Shown here piece by piece: positions 34,309 to 43,782 of a stretch of DNA of 64,000 nucleotides. The stretch is from Candidatus Flexifilum affinis (GTDB lineage: Bacteria > Chloroflexota > Anaerolineae > Aggregatilineales > Phototrophicaceae): the NCBI GenBank assembly GCA_016713325.1, contig JADJPJ010000004.1:372001-436000 (forward strand), written 5' to 3'. A program made the translations under genes and the position numbers. Position 1 is the stretch's first letter. Every line of letters begins with the position of its first letter. The notes under the pieces were generated by a model that made no database searches, was not told where the DNA came from, and saw only the letters and a list, made by a program, of their open reading frames with translations.

Positions 34309-35267
34309 GCGAGCTGCCTTCGACCATCCTGGTGACCGGCGCGGGCGGGTTCGTCCCGCGCGCCATCACCACCGCGCTGCTGCGGAAGGGCGTGCACGTC
34401 GTTGCCCTGGACCGGCAGTTCGACGCTCCTCTGGTGGCGGCGTGGCGGGCGGTAAGTGACAAGTTCACCCTCGTTCAGGGCGACGCCCTCGAACTGCCGA
34501 ATGTGGAGGTTGAAGCCGTGATTCACGGCGCGGCGCTGACGGCATCTCCCGAAGAAGCCGGCCAGACCGTGGAAGACAACCTGCGGGCCAACGTCCTGCC
34601 GCTGCTGCGCGTCCTTGAATGGTCGCAGGAGCGCGGCGTGAGGCGTACCCTGCTGATCAGTTCGAGTGGTGTGTACTGGGCGACCCCGCCCGGCCCCGTG
34701 GTGGAAACGCGTCCGGCGTCTCCAGAGGGAACCTATGCGATCGCCAAGTCGATGGCGGAGTCCCTGGCAGACACGCTCAAACGAGTGTACCGGCGCGATG
34801 TCGTCTGCATTCGGCTGAGCAGCATCTACGGAGAGGACGAGTTTCCGCGCCCCTCACGACCGCGGACCAGCAAGGTCGCGCAGTTTGTGCGCCAGGCGCT
34901 GGAGAGCGGGCGAATCGACGTGAGCCGGCCGAACGAGGCGCGCGACTGGACGTATACCGGCGATATCGCCGAGGTCGTCACGCTCTTGATGGCGGCCGAC
35001 GCCCCTGCCGAATCCCTTTATAACGTGGCGTCGCAGGATGTGCGCACCAACTGGCAGGTCGCCGACTCCGTCGCGGCGGCCATTCCTGGCACGGAGGTCT
35101 TCACCCGCGGTCCGTCCGAGGCCGACGGTCCACCGCTGACCCGCCTGGGTTATCTCTCCAACGCCCGTCTGGTGCAGGAGTTCGGCTTTACCGATTGGAC
35201 CCCCTTCGACGTGGGGATCCGCCGCGTCGTTTCCGCGTTTGTGCATCATATGGAGGCCGCTTCGTGA
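34305..35267 (+). CDS. NAD-dependent epimerase/dehydratase (extended SDR)
   Basis: About 320 residues. The N-terminal TGAGGFVPRAI motif, a SSSGVYW strand and YAIAK (Tyr and Lys of the active site) identify an extended SDR of the sugar epimerase type; a serine precedes it (LLISSSG). The substrate may be a nucleotide sugar or a free sugar acid, which the sequence does not decide. ATGA overlap with the GntR gene fixes the start at 34305 rather than 34278. It overlaps the next gene by a GTGA junction, so the three are translationally coupled. Confidence 0.85.
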   Translation: MSELPSTILVTGAGGFVPRAITTALLRKGVHVVALDRQFDAPLVAAWRAVSDKFTLVQGDALELPNVEVEAVIHGAALTASPEEAGQTVEDNLRANVLPLLRVLEWSQERGVRRTLLISSSGVYWATPPGPVVETRPASPEGTYAIAKSMAESLADTLKRVYRRDVVCIRLSSIYGEDEFPRPSRPRTSKVAQFVRQALESGRIDVSRPNEARDWTYTGDIAEVVTLLMAADAPAESLYNVASQDVRTNWQVADSVAAAIPGTEVFTRGPSEADGPPLTRLGYLSNARLVQEFGFTDWTPFDVGIRRVVSAFVHHMEAAS

Positions 35268-36286
35268 CGATGCGTCTGATACTCGCTGGGCTGGGCGTGC
35301 GCGGACGGCACTGGGCGGAGGTCATCAACCGTTCCCCCCGCGCCGACATCGTCGCCTACGTCGATCCAAACCCGACCGCGCGCGACACGGCCGCGGCCAA
35401 ATATGGCATGCGCCCCGGCTTCGACTCGCTCGAAGCGGCGCTGGCCGCACTGGACAATGTCGATGGGCTGGTGCTGGCCAACCCGCCGATCGGCCGTGAA
35501 GTGCAGGTGCGCGCGGCGGTCGAACGCCGCCTGCCGATGCTGATCGAGAAGCCGCTGGCGCTGACCGTAGAAGAAGCGGCGGATCTGGTATCGATTGCTG
35601 AGGGGGCCGGGGTTCCGCTGATGGTCGGGCTGAACTTCCGCTATCTGGGCGTCACAAAGGCAGCTCTGGAATTGTTCGCCAACGGCACGGTCGGTGTCCC
35701 TTCGTTTGGCCGTTTCACCTATGAGCGCTACCGCGACGGCAACCGGCCGGATCTGAACAAGTACCCGCTGACGATGGATCAGCCCATGCTGTGGGAGCAG
35801 TCGATCCACCACTTCGACCTGATGCGCCACATCTATCAGTCGGAACCGGTGAGCATCATGGCCCGGACGTGGAACCCGCCCTGGAGCATGTATGCCAGCG
35901 ATGCCAACGTGGCCGCGCTGTTCACCTTCGCCAACGGCATGGTCGTGAACTACCAGGGGACGTGGCAGAGCGGATGGTCGGAGCCTCAGTTCGAGTGGCG
36001 CACGGACTGCTCAGGCGGGGTGGTCTCGCAGCGTCACCAGTTCGGCGATCTCTTCTACGCCCGTCATGAACAGACGGCGCTCACTCCCGTGCCACTGCCG
36101 CCGCACGAGCAATGGATCACCGAGACGCAGGGGTTGCTCGACGCCTATCTGAATACCGTGCTCGATGGCGCGCCGCTGGAGTGCAGCGGACGCGATCACC
36201 TGCACTCGCTGGCGATGGTACAGGCCTGCGCCGTATCGAGCCGCGAAAACCGATGTGTATCCCTGGCCGAGATTCTGCCGTATTGA
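35264..36286 (+). CDS. Gfo/Idh/MocA-family oxidoreductase
   Basis: About 340 residues. The Rossmann motif is LAGLGVRGRHW, and the EKP motif occurs at IEKPLALT; the substrate-domain signature is LWEQSIHHFDLMRHI with the expected histidines. Cofactor NAD(P), substrate a sugar, inositol or sugar acid. I placed the start at the GTG overlapping the epimerase stop (GTGA); the ATG at 35270 is an alternative. It is the third gene of the plus arm, ahead of the ABC importer. Confidence 0.85.
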   Translation: MTMRLILAGLGVRGRHWAEVINRSPRADIVAYVDPNPTARDTAAAKYGMRPGFDSLEAALAALDNVDGLVLANPPIGREVQVRAAVERRLPMLIEKPLALTVEEAADLVSIAEGAGVPLMVGLNFRYLGVTKAALELFANGTVGVPSFGRFTYERYRDGNRPDLNKYPLTMDQPMLWEQSIHHFDLMRHIYQSEPVSIMARTWNPPWSMYASDANVAALFTFANGMVVNYQGTWQSGWSEPQFEWRTDCSGGVVSQRHQFGDLFYARHEQTALTPVPLPPHEQWITETQGLLDAYLNTVLDGAPLECSGRDHLHSLAMVQACAVSSRENRCVSLAEILPY

Positions 36287-36288
36287 TC

Positions 36289-36317
36289 TCGACAGATACA
36301 GAGACGAAGCACATTAT
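36289..36317 (+). promoter_or_regulatory. Candidate promoter of the ABC importer genes
   Basis: TCGACA (36289-36294), a 17-base spacer and CATTAT (36312-36317) give a moderate sigma-70-type promoter, start near 36324, in the 131-base gap before the substrate-binding protein. No GTMKAC box was seen here. Confidence 0.3.
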
Positions 36318-36417
36318 TAGAGAAAGGAGTGGGGCGCCTTTCGGGTGAACGGCAACCTGTGTACCCAAATGCTGTGGATCTTCACTTGTGATTGCGATAA
36401 AGAGGAGAGCTAGAGGT

Positions 36418-37986
36418 ATGGCACGTACACGCTTTTTGGTCCTTTTGGCGGTGGCGCTGTTGATCGCGGCGGTGCCCGTGGTCGCGCAGACGCCCGACGA
36501 AGATACCCTGGTCATTGCCCAGAGTGTCGATGTCGGCGCGCTCGAACCGGCGCTGGTGAGCTCGCGCGCCGAGTCGAACATTTTCAATCATGTCTTTGCC
36601 ACTCTGTTCGAAATCACGGAAACCGGTGTCCTGTCGCCGTATCTGGCGACCAGTTACGCCATCAGTGAAGACGGCACGGAATGGACTTTCACCCTCAATG
36701 AGGGGCTGACCTGCCACAATGGCGAGCCGCTGACGGCCGAAGATGTCGCCTACTCCTTCACCCGCGCTGCGGACCCGGCCAACGCCTTCACCGGCAATAC
36801 GGTCGGCTTCGTATTCCCGTCGATCGGCTTCCTGGATGCCCGCGCCGACAGCGAACTGGAAGTCACGATCGTGACCGACCGGCAGCAGTCAGAAGCGCTG
36901 CGCCTGGGCCTGATCTCCGAAGTCTACATTCATTGCAAGGACTACTACGAGGGCCTCGATCTGGCTGCGGCTGCCGAGAGTCCGGTTGGCAGCGGCCCAT
37001 ACCAGTTCGTGGAATGGGTGCGTGACGACTATGTGTTGATCGAGAAGGTGGAAGGTTATCCGCTCCGTGACGCCGGATTCCAGCAGATCTACTGGCGCGT
37101 GATCCCCGAGGCGTCGACCCGCGTGGCCGAGCTGATCGCCGGGAACGTGGACGTGGTCGCCAACGTGCCGCCGGATCAGGTTGACGCGATCAACAACTCC
37201 GGCTCGGCTGAGGTTCAGGCTGTTCAGGGCACCCGCCGTATGTACGTCGGCTTCCAGTTCGGTGAGGCATTCGCCGATTCCCCCGGCTACGAAGCGCTCC
37301 AGAAGACAGAGGTTCGCGTCGCGCTGCAGTACGCCATCGACGTCCCGACCATCTGCTCGGCACTGCTTGGCACCGAATGCGAGCGCGCTTCGAGCATGGT
37401 CAACCCGCCGAACAACAGCCCCGACCTGGCCCCGTATCCGTATGACCCGGCGAAGGCCGAAGAACTGCTCGACGCTGCCGGCTATCCGCGTGGCGAGAAT
37501 GGCGTCCGCTTCGAGACGGTGCTGATGGGACCGCGCGGCCGTTACCTCAACGATGCCAACGTCGTGCAGGCCATTGGCCAGTACCTGTCGGACGTCGGCG
37601 TTCAGACGACGGTCGATATTCGCGACTGGAGCTCGGACTACGTGCCGCTCATCCGTGAAAAGAACGTCGGCCCGCTGTTCTTCCTGGGCACCGGCGGCAG
37701 CACCTGGAGCGCCCTCTATGACATGGCTGACCTGAGTGCTCCGGAAGCCGGCACCAACTACACCAACTGGGCCAACGAAGAGTGGTTCGAACTCTGGGAT
37801 CAGACGGCCGGCAAGACGCCTGACGAAGAGCGAGTTCTGGTCGACCAGATGCTTGAGGTCTTCTACAACGATCCGCCGTGGCTGCTGCTTTACTTCCAGC
37901 CCGATTTCTACGGCGTCAGCAATCGTATCGACTGGCAGGCGCGCCGTGACGAACAGATCGTCATCTACGGGGCGACGCTGAAGTAA
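36418..37986 (+). CDS. ABC importer substrate-binding protein, peptide/nickel (SBP_bac_5) family
   Basis: About 522 residues. A signal peptide (MARTRFLVLL... VPVVAQT) without a lipobox cysteine is followed by the SBP_bac_5 domain: ISEDGTEWTFTLNEGLTCHNG and LTAEDVAYSFTR near residues 70-110, and RLNP-type ATSYAI repeats. It should bind a peptide, amino-acid derivative or small glycoside outside the cell. The ATG at 36418 follows GAGAGCTAGAGG. The absence of a lipid anchor is unusual for a monoderm-like organism; another anchor or wall retention is possible. It is followed by a hairpin and two permeases. Confidence 0.9.
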   Translation: MARTRFLVLLAVALLIAAVPVVAQTPDEDTLVIAQSVDVGALEPALVSSRAESNIFNHVFATLFEITETGVLSPYLATSYAISEDGTEWTFTLNEGLTCHNGEPLTAEDVAYSFTRAADPANAFTGNTVGFVFPSIGFLDARADSELEVTIVTDRQQSEALRLGLISEVYIHCKDYYEGLDLAAAAESPVGSGPYQFVEWVRDDYVLIEKVEGYPLRDAGFQQIYWRVIPEASTRVAELIAGNVDVVANVPPDQVDAINNSGSAEVQAVQGTRRMYVGFQFGEAFADSPGYEALQKTEVRVALQYAIDVPTICSALLGTECERASSMVNPPNNSPDLAPYPYDPAKAEELLDAAGYPRGENGVRFETVLMGPRGRYLNDANVVQAIGQYLSDVGVQTTVDIRDWSSDYVPLIREKNVGPLFFLGTGGSTWSALYDMADLSAPEAGTNYTNWANEEWFELWDQTAGKTPDEERVLVDQMLEVFYNDPPWLLLYFQPDFYGVSNRIDWQARRDEQIVIYGATLK

Positions 37987-38012
37987 GCGTCTCTGTCACA
38001 GGTTCATACTAC

Positions 38013-38049
38013 GGGGGCCGGTTGGGCCGAGTTGGCTTGACTGGCCCCC
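38013..38049 (+). terminator. Stem-loop between binding-protein and permease genes
   Basis: GGGGGCCGGT pairs with ACTGGCCCCC (ten pairs, one G-U) with a 17-base loop and no T tract. In this position such stems usually protect the abundant binding-protein mRNA and limit read-through to permeases. Confidence 0.5.
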
Positions 38050-38100
38050 AATGGGTGCTATCCGCGCTGTGTTGGCACGGGGTCTAAGGCAAAAATCTCC

Positions 38101-39078
38101 ATGTGGGCGTATATCGGACGGCGCCTGGTGCAGTCCGTCCTGGTCGTAATTGGGGTCACTCTGCTGGCATTCGTGACACTGCATCTCGCGGGGGATCCAA
38201 CCTATCTCTATGTGAGCGAACGCGCGTCCGAGCAGGAAATCATCGACGCGCGCAAGGCGCTGGGCTTCGATCGCCCACTGCCAGAGCAGTACATTTCGTA
38301 CCTTGCCGGGCTGCTTCAAGGCGACTTCGGCACGTCTCTGCGCGCCCGTCAGCCTGCTATCGATATGGTCCTGGAGCGGCTGCCGGCGACGCTGGAATTG
38401 ACCTTCTTCGCGATGACCTTATCGCTGGTGATCGCCATCCCTATCGGAATTCTGGCGGCGTCGCGGCGCGGCACCGCGCTGGATGGCGGCGTCATGCTGT
38501 TCGCGATGCTGGGGCAGTCCATCCCCGGCTTCTGGTTAGGATTGATGCTCGTCCTGTTCGTCGGCTTGCAGCTTCGCATCCTGCCGATCAGCGGGCACAT
38601 TCCATTCATGGAACCGCTGTTTCAGGGCGATATTGGCACAGCGATCGGCAATCTGCCGGAAGCGATCCGGCATCTGGTCCTGCCGGGCATCACCATCGCG
38701 ACGTTCTCGCTGGCGCGCAACGCCCGCCTGGTGCGTTCGTCGATGCTCGAAGTGATGTCTCTGGACTACGTCACCACAGCGCGCTCTAAGGGCCTGTCGG
38801 AACGCACGGTGATCCTGCGTCATGCCCTGCGCAACGCGCTGATCCCGATCGTGACCATCGTCGGCCTGGAATTTGGCTTTCTGCTCAGCGGCGTGGTGGT
38901 CGCGGAAACGGTGTTCTCCTGGCCGGGCGTTGGCCGGCTGGTCTTCAATGCGATCAATCAGCGGGATATCCCGCTTGTACAGTGTGTGGTGGTGTTCTTC
39001 TCGTTTATGTTTGTCGGTCTGAATCTCATCGTCGATCTGATCTATGCTCAGATCGACCCGCGTATCCGGCTGAAGTAG
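38101..39078 (+). CDS. ABC importer permease, DppB family
   Basis: A 325-residue inner-membrane protein. It has the N-terminal family start (YIGRRLVQSVLVVIGVTLLAF), DRPLPEQY before the second helix, six membrane segments by inspection, and the ATPase-contact EAA loop (YVTTARSKGLSERTVILRHALRNA). It forms the channel with the DppC-type protein encoded next. It lies 114 bases after the binding protein, with a stem-loop in between. Confidence 0.9.
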   Translation: MWAYIGRRLVQSVLVVIGVTLLAFVTLHLAGDPTYLYVSERASEQEIIDARKALGFDRPLPEQYISYLAGLLQGDFGTSLRARQPAIDMVLERLPATLELTFFAMTLSLVIAIPIGILAASRRGTALDGGVMLFAMLGQSIPGFWLGLMLVLFVGLQLRILPISGHIPFMEPLFQGDIGTAIGNLPEAIRHLVLPGITIATFSLARNARLVRSSMLEVMSLDYVTTARSKGLSERTVILRHALRNALIPIVTIVGLEFGFLLSGVVVAETVFSWPGVGRLVFNAINQRDIPLVQCVVVFFSFMFVGLNLIVDLIYAQIDPRIRLK

Positions 39079-39089
39079 AAGATACGGTT

Positions 39090-40037
39090 ATGCAAGCGCC
39101 TACGTCGTCAAGTTCTGCCGCTCCATCCACGGTCGCTGCCCTGAAAATGGCTGGCTACTTTCAGCCGATGTCGCCGTGGAAGCGGGCGCGAAAAAGCATG
39201 GTCAAGGCCCGCTGGCCGCTGATCGCGATCACGATTCTCGGCTTCATGATCTTTCTGACCGTATTTGGGCCGTCCATTGCACCCAAGGATCCCAACCGCA
39301 ACAGTCTGATCGAGCGCCTTCAGCCGCCATTTCAGGTCAATGAGCGGACGGGAGTCGTGGACTATCCGCTGGGGACCGACGCGCTCGGTCGCGATGTCTA
39401 CAGCCGGATGATCTACGGCGCGCGCGTCTCGATTCTGGTGGGCGTCGCGGCGGTTATCCTGGGGGGATTCATCGGCACGTTGGCCGGGTTAGTCTCCGGC
39501 TACTACGGCGGTTTGCTTGACGACGTGCTCATGCGGCTGGCGGATATTCAGCTCGCGTTTCCGTTCATCCTGCTGACCATCATGGTGCTGGTCGTGCTGG
39601 GTGCCGGTGTTGGCAATCTGGTCATCGTGCTGGCAATCGGTCAGTGGGTCACCTATGCCCGCATCGTCCGCGGCTCGACCATTTCGCAGCGGGAGAAGGA
39701 ATACGTCGAGGCGGCGCGCTGCCTGGGGGCGAGCAATCTGCGCATCATCATCCTGCAAATTTTCCCCAACGTGGTGGCGCCGCTGACCGTGATCGCCTCC
39801 TTCAACGTGGCCAGCGTGATTCTGGCCGAGGCGTCGCTCTCCTTCCTGGGTCTGGGCGTGCCGCCCACCGTGCCGACCTGGGGCGGCATCCTGGCGGAGA
39901 GCCGCGATCAACTGCTGGGCGGAAGCTGGTGGCTGGCGGTCTTTCCGGGCCTGGCCATCATGGTAACCGTGTTGTCACTCAATATCCTGGGGGATTGGCT
40001 GCGTGACCTGCTCGATCCTCGTGTGCGCGATCGTTGA
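39090..40037 (+). CDS. ABC importer permease, DppC family
   Basis: About 315 residues. After a Ser/Ala-rich cytoplasmic N terminus there is one hydrophobic helix (WPLIAITILGFMIFLTVFG), an exported loop with HPLGTD-like YPLGTDALGRDVYSR, and five further helices with the EAA loop EYVEAARCLGASNLRI. The start at 39090 follows the DppB stop by 11 bases; the longer frame upstream lies inside DppB. No DppD/DppF ATPase gene follows, so the importer must borrow ATPases from elsewhere. Confidence 0.9.
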   Translation: MQAPTSSSSAAPSTVAALKMAGYFQPMSPWKRARKSMVKARWPLIAITILGFMIFLTVFGPSIAPKDPNRNSLIERLQPPFQVNERTGVVDYPLGTDALGRDVYSRMIYGARVSILVGVAAVILGGFIGTLAGLVSGYYGGLLDDVLMRLADIQLAFPFILLTIMVLVVLGAGVGNLVIVLAIGQWVTYARIVRGSTISQREKEYVEAARCLGASNLRIIILQIFPNVVAPLTVIASFNVASVILAEASLSFLGLGVPPTVPTWGGILAESRDQLLGGSWWLAVFPGLAIMVTVLSLNILGDWLRDLLDPRVRDR

Positions 40038-40055
40038 AAGAAACCGGGTGGATTC

Positions 40056-41444
40056 ATGGCAAAAACATTCGTAGGCATTCAGATTGGCGCCATCAGCTTC
40101 GTCGATGAAGGCGTGGAACAGGTCCTGGATACGCTTCAGAGCCGGGCGGGGGTCAATGCGCTGCTGATCTCGGCGCTATCGTGGAGCCGGGGCAATGCGG
40201 GGCGAGCCCTGTACGGCTTTCCTGACCACGGCGCTGCGGAACCGGACAACCTGGAGGGCGGAGCATTCTGGACGCCGAACCCCGACTACTACGGCGCGAC
40301 CGACCACAAGAACTTCGTCGCGCCGGACCCACTCTATAAGGGTTTCGACACGCTGGCCGACGTCGTCCCGGTCGCGAAGGCCCGCGGCATAAAGGTCTAT
40401 ACGTACTACTGCGAAACTTCGGCCTCGTCGATCCGCCACATCTGGCAGCCGGGCTTCCACCAGTTCCTGGACCGCGACCACTGGGGCCGGACGGCCACCC
40501 GCCCGTCGCTGCTCAACCCGGAGTACCGCACCTGGTGGCGTAGTGTCATCGACGACTGGTTCAGCAACCACGCGCTCGACGGCATGCTGTGGGGCATCGA
40601 GCGGCAGAGCCCGCTCATGGACATCTTCCGCGCCGACAGCACCACCGGTTTCGACAGCTATTTTGTGGCCGAGGGGCGGGCGCGCGGTATCAACCCCGAA
40701 CGTGCCATCGAGGGCTATCGCACCATCGACCGCTTCCTCCAGGGCGTCCGCAAGGGCGATCGCCCGCGCGACGGCGTGTTCATCAGTCTGCTGCGACATC
40801 TGCTGCACTTCCCCGAGGTGCTGATGTGGGAGAAGATGTGGATGGATGCGCACCTGTCGATGGCGGCGGAGATTTCCGGCACGATCAAGTTCAGCGACCC
40901 CAAACACGAGGTCGGGCTGGGCATATGGCAGATCATCAATACGTATAACCCGTACCTGCGCGCGCAGTACGATCAGGCCGATTACGCCAATTACGCTGAC
41001 TGGCTCAAGCCGGTGCTGTACAACACCCCGGCGGGCTACCGTTTTGCCGAGTTCGCCAAGACCTGGCAGAAGGGCGTCCTGGCCGACGCCACCCCCGAAG
41101 GTGCTTACAACGCCCTGGCCACTATCCTGGGGCTGGATGCCTTCATCGCGCCGCTGAGCGAGGCGGCGATGGCCGGGTTTACGCCGGAATACGTCAAGCA
41201 GTGGACGGCCAATCTGATCGCCGACACGGGCGGGCGCTGCAAGGTCTATCCGGGCATTGGCGTGGGCGTCGGGGATGGCGGAGTCGTCCGCGACATCTCC
41301 CCGGAAGACGTGAAGGCGGCGGTCCATGCCGGCTTCGACGGGGGCGGCTCGGGCGTGCTGATTTCGCGCAACTACAGCGAAGCCCAACTGGCCAACCTGG
41401 ATGCGGTGGGGGAAGTCCTGCGCGAGCGCGGACTGCTGGACTAA
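40056..41444 (+). CDS. Uncharacterised TIM-barrel, glycosidase-like protein
   Basis: A 462-residue soluble protein with no signal peptide. The sequence alternates strand and helix as in a (beta/alpha)8 barrel: VNALLISALSW, IKVYTYYCET, LLNPEYRTWWRSVIDDWFSNHALDG, DGMLWGIERQSP and GVFISLLRH. The segment around ALDGMLWGIE resembles alpha-amylase-like or GH-like barrels where an acidic residue follows a strand, but I cannot name the family. It sits 18 bases after the DppC gene and 29 before a Gfo/Idh gene, so it probably handles the imported compound. Enzymatic activity is not shown. Confidence 0.7.
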   Translation: MAKTFVGIQIGAISFVDEGVEQVLDTLQSRAGVNALLISALSWSRGNAGRALYGFPDHGAAEPDNLEGGAFWTPNPDYYGATDHKNFVAPDPLYKGFDTLADVVPVAKARGIKVYTYYCETSASSIRHIWQPGFHQFLDRDHWGRTATRPSLLNPEYRTWWRSVIDDWFSNHALDGMLWGIERQSPLMDIFRADSTTGFDSYFVAEGRARGINPERAIEGYRTIDRFLQGVRKGDRPRDGVFISLLRHLLHFPEVLMWEKMWMDAHLSMAAEISGTIKFSDPKHEVGLGIWQIINTYNPYLRAQYDQADYANYADWLKPVLYNTPAGYRFAEFAKTWQKGVLADATPEGAYNALATILGLDAFIAPLSEAAMAGFTPEYVKQWTANLIADTGGRCKVYPGIGVGVGDGGVVRDISPEDVKAAVHAGFDGGGSGVLISRNYSEAQLANLDAVGEVLRERGLLD

Positions 41445-41473
41445 GGACCGATTGCAACCATACGAGGTGAATC

Positions 41474-42544
41474 ATGACCATACGAGCAGCCGTGATCGGC
41501 GCCAGTTTTGCCCGTGCCGCCTATCTGCCCGCGCTCAAGACGATCCCGGATGTCGAGATCGTGGCCGTTTCGAGCGCGCGGCTGGAGAGCGCAGAGGATG
41601 CTGCCAGGACCTTTGACGTTCCGCACGCCTATGACGACTACCGCAAGATGCTGGACGCGCACCCGGTCGATTTCGTCGGCATCGCCACGCCGACAGTGCA
41701 TCACGCGCCGATGACGTTTGCGGCGCTCGATGCGGGGGCGCATGTCCTGTGCGAGAAGCCGATGGCCATGCACGCCGCCGAAGCGCACGAGATGGCCAAT
41801 CGCGCCGAATCGCTGAAGCGCGTCCACGTCATCGGTCACGAACTACGCTTCAACCCGAACCGCCGCAAGGTCCGCCAGTTGATTGCCGACGGCGCCATCG
41901 GGCAGGTGCGGCATATGAATGTCGTCAGCATCACCCCCGCGTGGGGTGACCCGGCCAGCCGACCCAAGGACGACTGGTGGTCCCTGGAGAGCATGGGTGG
42001 CGGCCGCCTCGGCGCGAACGGCTCGCACCAGATCGACCTGATCCGCTACTGGTTGGGTGACGTTGGCGCGGTCAGCGGTCAGATCGCCACGATGGTGCCG
42101 AATCGCACGGACAAGAATACTGGCGAGCCCTGGACCGCCACCGCCGACGACCAGGTGAGCTTCACGCTGGAGATGCAGAACGGCGCGCTGGTCTCGGTCT
42201 TTCTGAGCGGCGCGGCGCGGCACAGTATCGGCAACAGTTCGATGGTCTTCGGCAGCGAAGGCACGATCAAGCTGGCCGACGCCGACGAGAAACTGTGGGT
42301 GGCGCGGGCCGGCGAGGACTTTGTCGAAATGACCGAGACCGATCCCAATGCGTCGCTGCCCGGCGTCAATAAGGGCATCTGGAATGTGTCGGTCGTCGGG
42401 ATGATGCAGGAGATCATGGCGGCGATTCGCGAATCGCGCCCTGTGACGACCGCGGCGACATTCGTCGATGGGTGGAAGTGTCAATTGGTGATGGACGGCG
42501 TGCGCCAGTCGTGGAGTGAGCGGCGCTGGATTGATCTCAGCTAA
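41474..42544 (+). CDS. Gfo/Idh/MocA-family oxidoreductase with a changed glycine motif
   Basis: A 356-residue protein. The N-terminal strand reads AVIGASFARAAYLPAL, so the last glycine of GxGxxG is missing, but the fold signals IATPTVHH, CEKPMAMH (EKP) and GGGRLGANGSHQIDLIRYW are good. Substrate unknown; the third member of this family in the window. AGGTGAATC precedes the ATG. It is part of the plus arm, between the TIM-barrel gene and an aminotransferase that starts 11 bases later. Confidence 0.85.
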   Translation: MTIRAAVIGASFARAAYLPALKTIPDVEIVAVSSARLESAEDAARTFDVPHAYDDYRKMLDAHPVDFVGIATPTVHHAPMTFAALDAGAHVLCEKPMAMHAAEAHEMANRAESLKRVHVIGHELRFNPNRRKVRQLIADGAIGQVRHMNVVSITPAWGDPASRPKDDWWSLESMGGGRLGANGSHQIDLIRYWLGDVGAVSGQIATMVPNRTDKNTGEPWTATADDQVSFTLEMQNGALVSVFLSGAARHSIGNSSMVFGSEGTIKLADADEKLWVARAGEDFVEMTETDPNASLPGVNKGIWNVSVVGMMQEIMAAIRESRPVTTAATFVDGWKCQLVMDGVRQSWSERRWIDLS

Positions 42545-42555
42545 AGGACGGCATT

Positions 42556-43716
42556 GTGGATTACAGCAAATTTCTGTCGGATCGCGCGAAGACGCTGCAC
42601 GGGTCGCTGGGCCGGCAGACCTCGGTGCCTATCCCCGGCTTGATCAATCTGGGCAGCGGCACGCCGGACTTTCTGCCGCCTGCGTTCGCCTTCGACGCCA
42701 TGCACAAGGCGCTTGACGACGGCAAGATTCAGTATACGGCCTGGACCGGCATCCCCGAACTGCGCCACGCGATCGCCGACAAGCTCAGGACGGAGAATCA
42801 CGTCGAGGTCGACCCCGACAGCGAGATCATCGTCACCAGCGGCGCGCAGGAAGCGCTGATGGCCGTGCTGATGTCGCTGCTGAATGCTGGCGACGAAGTG
42901 ATCACGCCGACGCCGAACTACGACGAATACGTGCGCGACGCCCGTGTGCTGGGCGGGGTGCTCGTTCCGGTGTCGACCACCGCCGAGTCGAATTTCACCG
43001 TGAAAATCGAAGACCTGGAAGCGGCCATCACCCCGCGCACGCGGGCGATCATCGTCGTCACGCCCAACAACCCGACGGGTACGGTGCTGCCGGAGTCGGT
43101 CCTCCGCGGGATCGCCGATGTGGCGACGCGCCACGATCTGCTGGTGATCAGCGATGAAATCTACGAGTACTACATCTTCGACGGGCACAAGCACGTGAGC
43201 ATGGCGTCGCTGCCCGGCATGCGCGAGCGCACCATCACCATCAACAGCTTCTCCAAGAGCTTCGGCATGACCGGGTTGCGCCTCGGCTACATTGCCGCGC
43301 CCGCCCCGCTGATTGAAGCCATGCTGCCGTTCCACCACGCCATGATGATCTGCGCCAACGTGGTGACACAGTATGGCGGCTTGGCGCTGCTCAGCCAGCC
43401 GCGCGACTGGTTCGGCGACATCCTCAAGGAATACGACCGACGCCGTCGTGCCTGGATGCAGATGCTCGACGGCATCAGGATCCCGTACAGTGAGCCGCAG
43501 GGCGCCTACTACGTCTTCGTCGACATCCGCCCAACAGGTTTGACGAGCGCGCAGTTTGTCGCCAAAGCGCGCGAAGAAGCCAGGCTTGTCTTCCAGCCGG
43601 GGACCATCGGCGGCGGGGCAGGCGAGGGGTTCATCCGCGGCGCGCTCACGACGGCCTCACCGAAGTTCGAAGAGGGCCTGGAGCGGTTCGCGACCTTCGT
43701 GAAGACGCTGATCTGA
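42556..43716 (+). CDS. PLP-dependent class I/II aminotransferase
   Basis: A 386-residue protein with all fold type I motifs: GAQEALMAVLMSLL, TPNNPTGT, VISDEIYEYYIFDG and the lysine in NSFSKSFGMTGLRLGY. It is clearly related to the minus-strand aminotransferase at 28003 (shared ISDEIYE, ALPGM/SLPGM, ERTIT). Start is GTG at 42556 with AAGGACG upstream. An intrinsic terminator follows, so the SDR gene after it may be read through or have its own start. It would exchange the amino group of the imported compound or its breakdown product. Confidence 0.9.
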   Translation: MDYSKFLSDRAKTLHGSLGRQTSVPIPGLINLGSGTPDFLPPAFAFDAMHKALDDGKIQYTAWTGIPELRHAIADKLRTENHVEVDPDSEIIVTSGAQEALMAVLMSLLNAGDEVITPTPNYDEYVRDARVLGGVLVPVSTTAESNFTVKIEDLEAAITPRTRAIIVVTPNNPTGTVLPESVLRGIADVATRHDLLVISDEIYEYYIFDGHKHVSMASLPGMRERTITINSFSKSFGMTGLRLGYIAAPAPLIEAMLPFHHAMMICANVVTQYGGLALLSQPRDWFGDILKEYDRRRRAWMQMLDGIRIPYSEPQGAYYVFVDIRPTGLTSAQFVAKAREEARLVFQPGTIGGGAGEGFIRGALTTASPKFEEGLERFATFVKTLI

Positions 43717-43730
43717 GAAACGAGAGATGA

Positions 43731-43765
43731 GGGATGAGGAAAAACGACCACTCTCATCCCTTTTT
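43731..43765 (+). terminator. Intrinsic terminator after the aminotransferase
   Basis: GGGATGAG pairs with CTCATCCC across a 14-base loop and is followed at once by TTTTT. This is the clearest rho-independent terminator in the window. Confidence 0.7.
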
Positions 43766-43782
43766 GTAAGTAATGGGAGATC

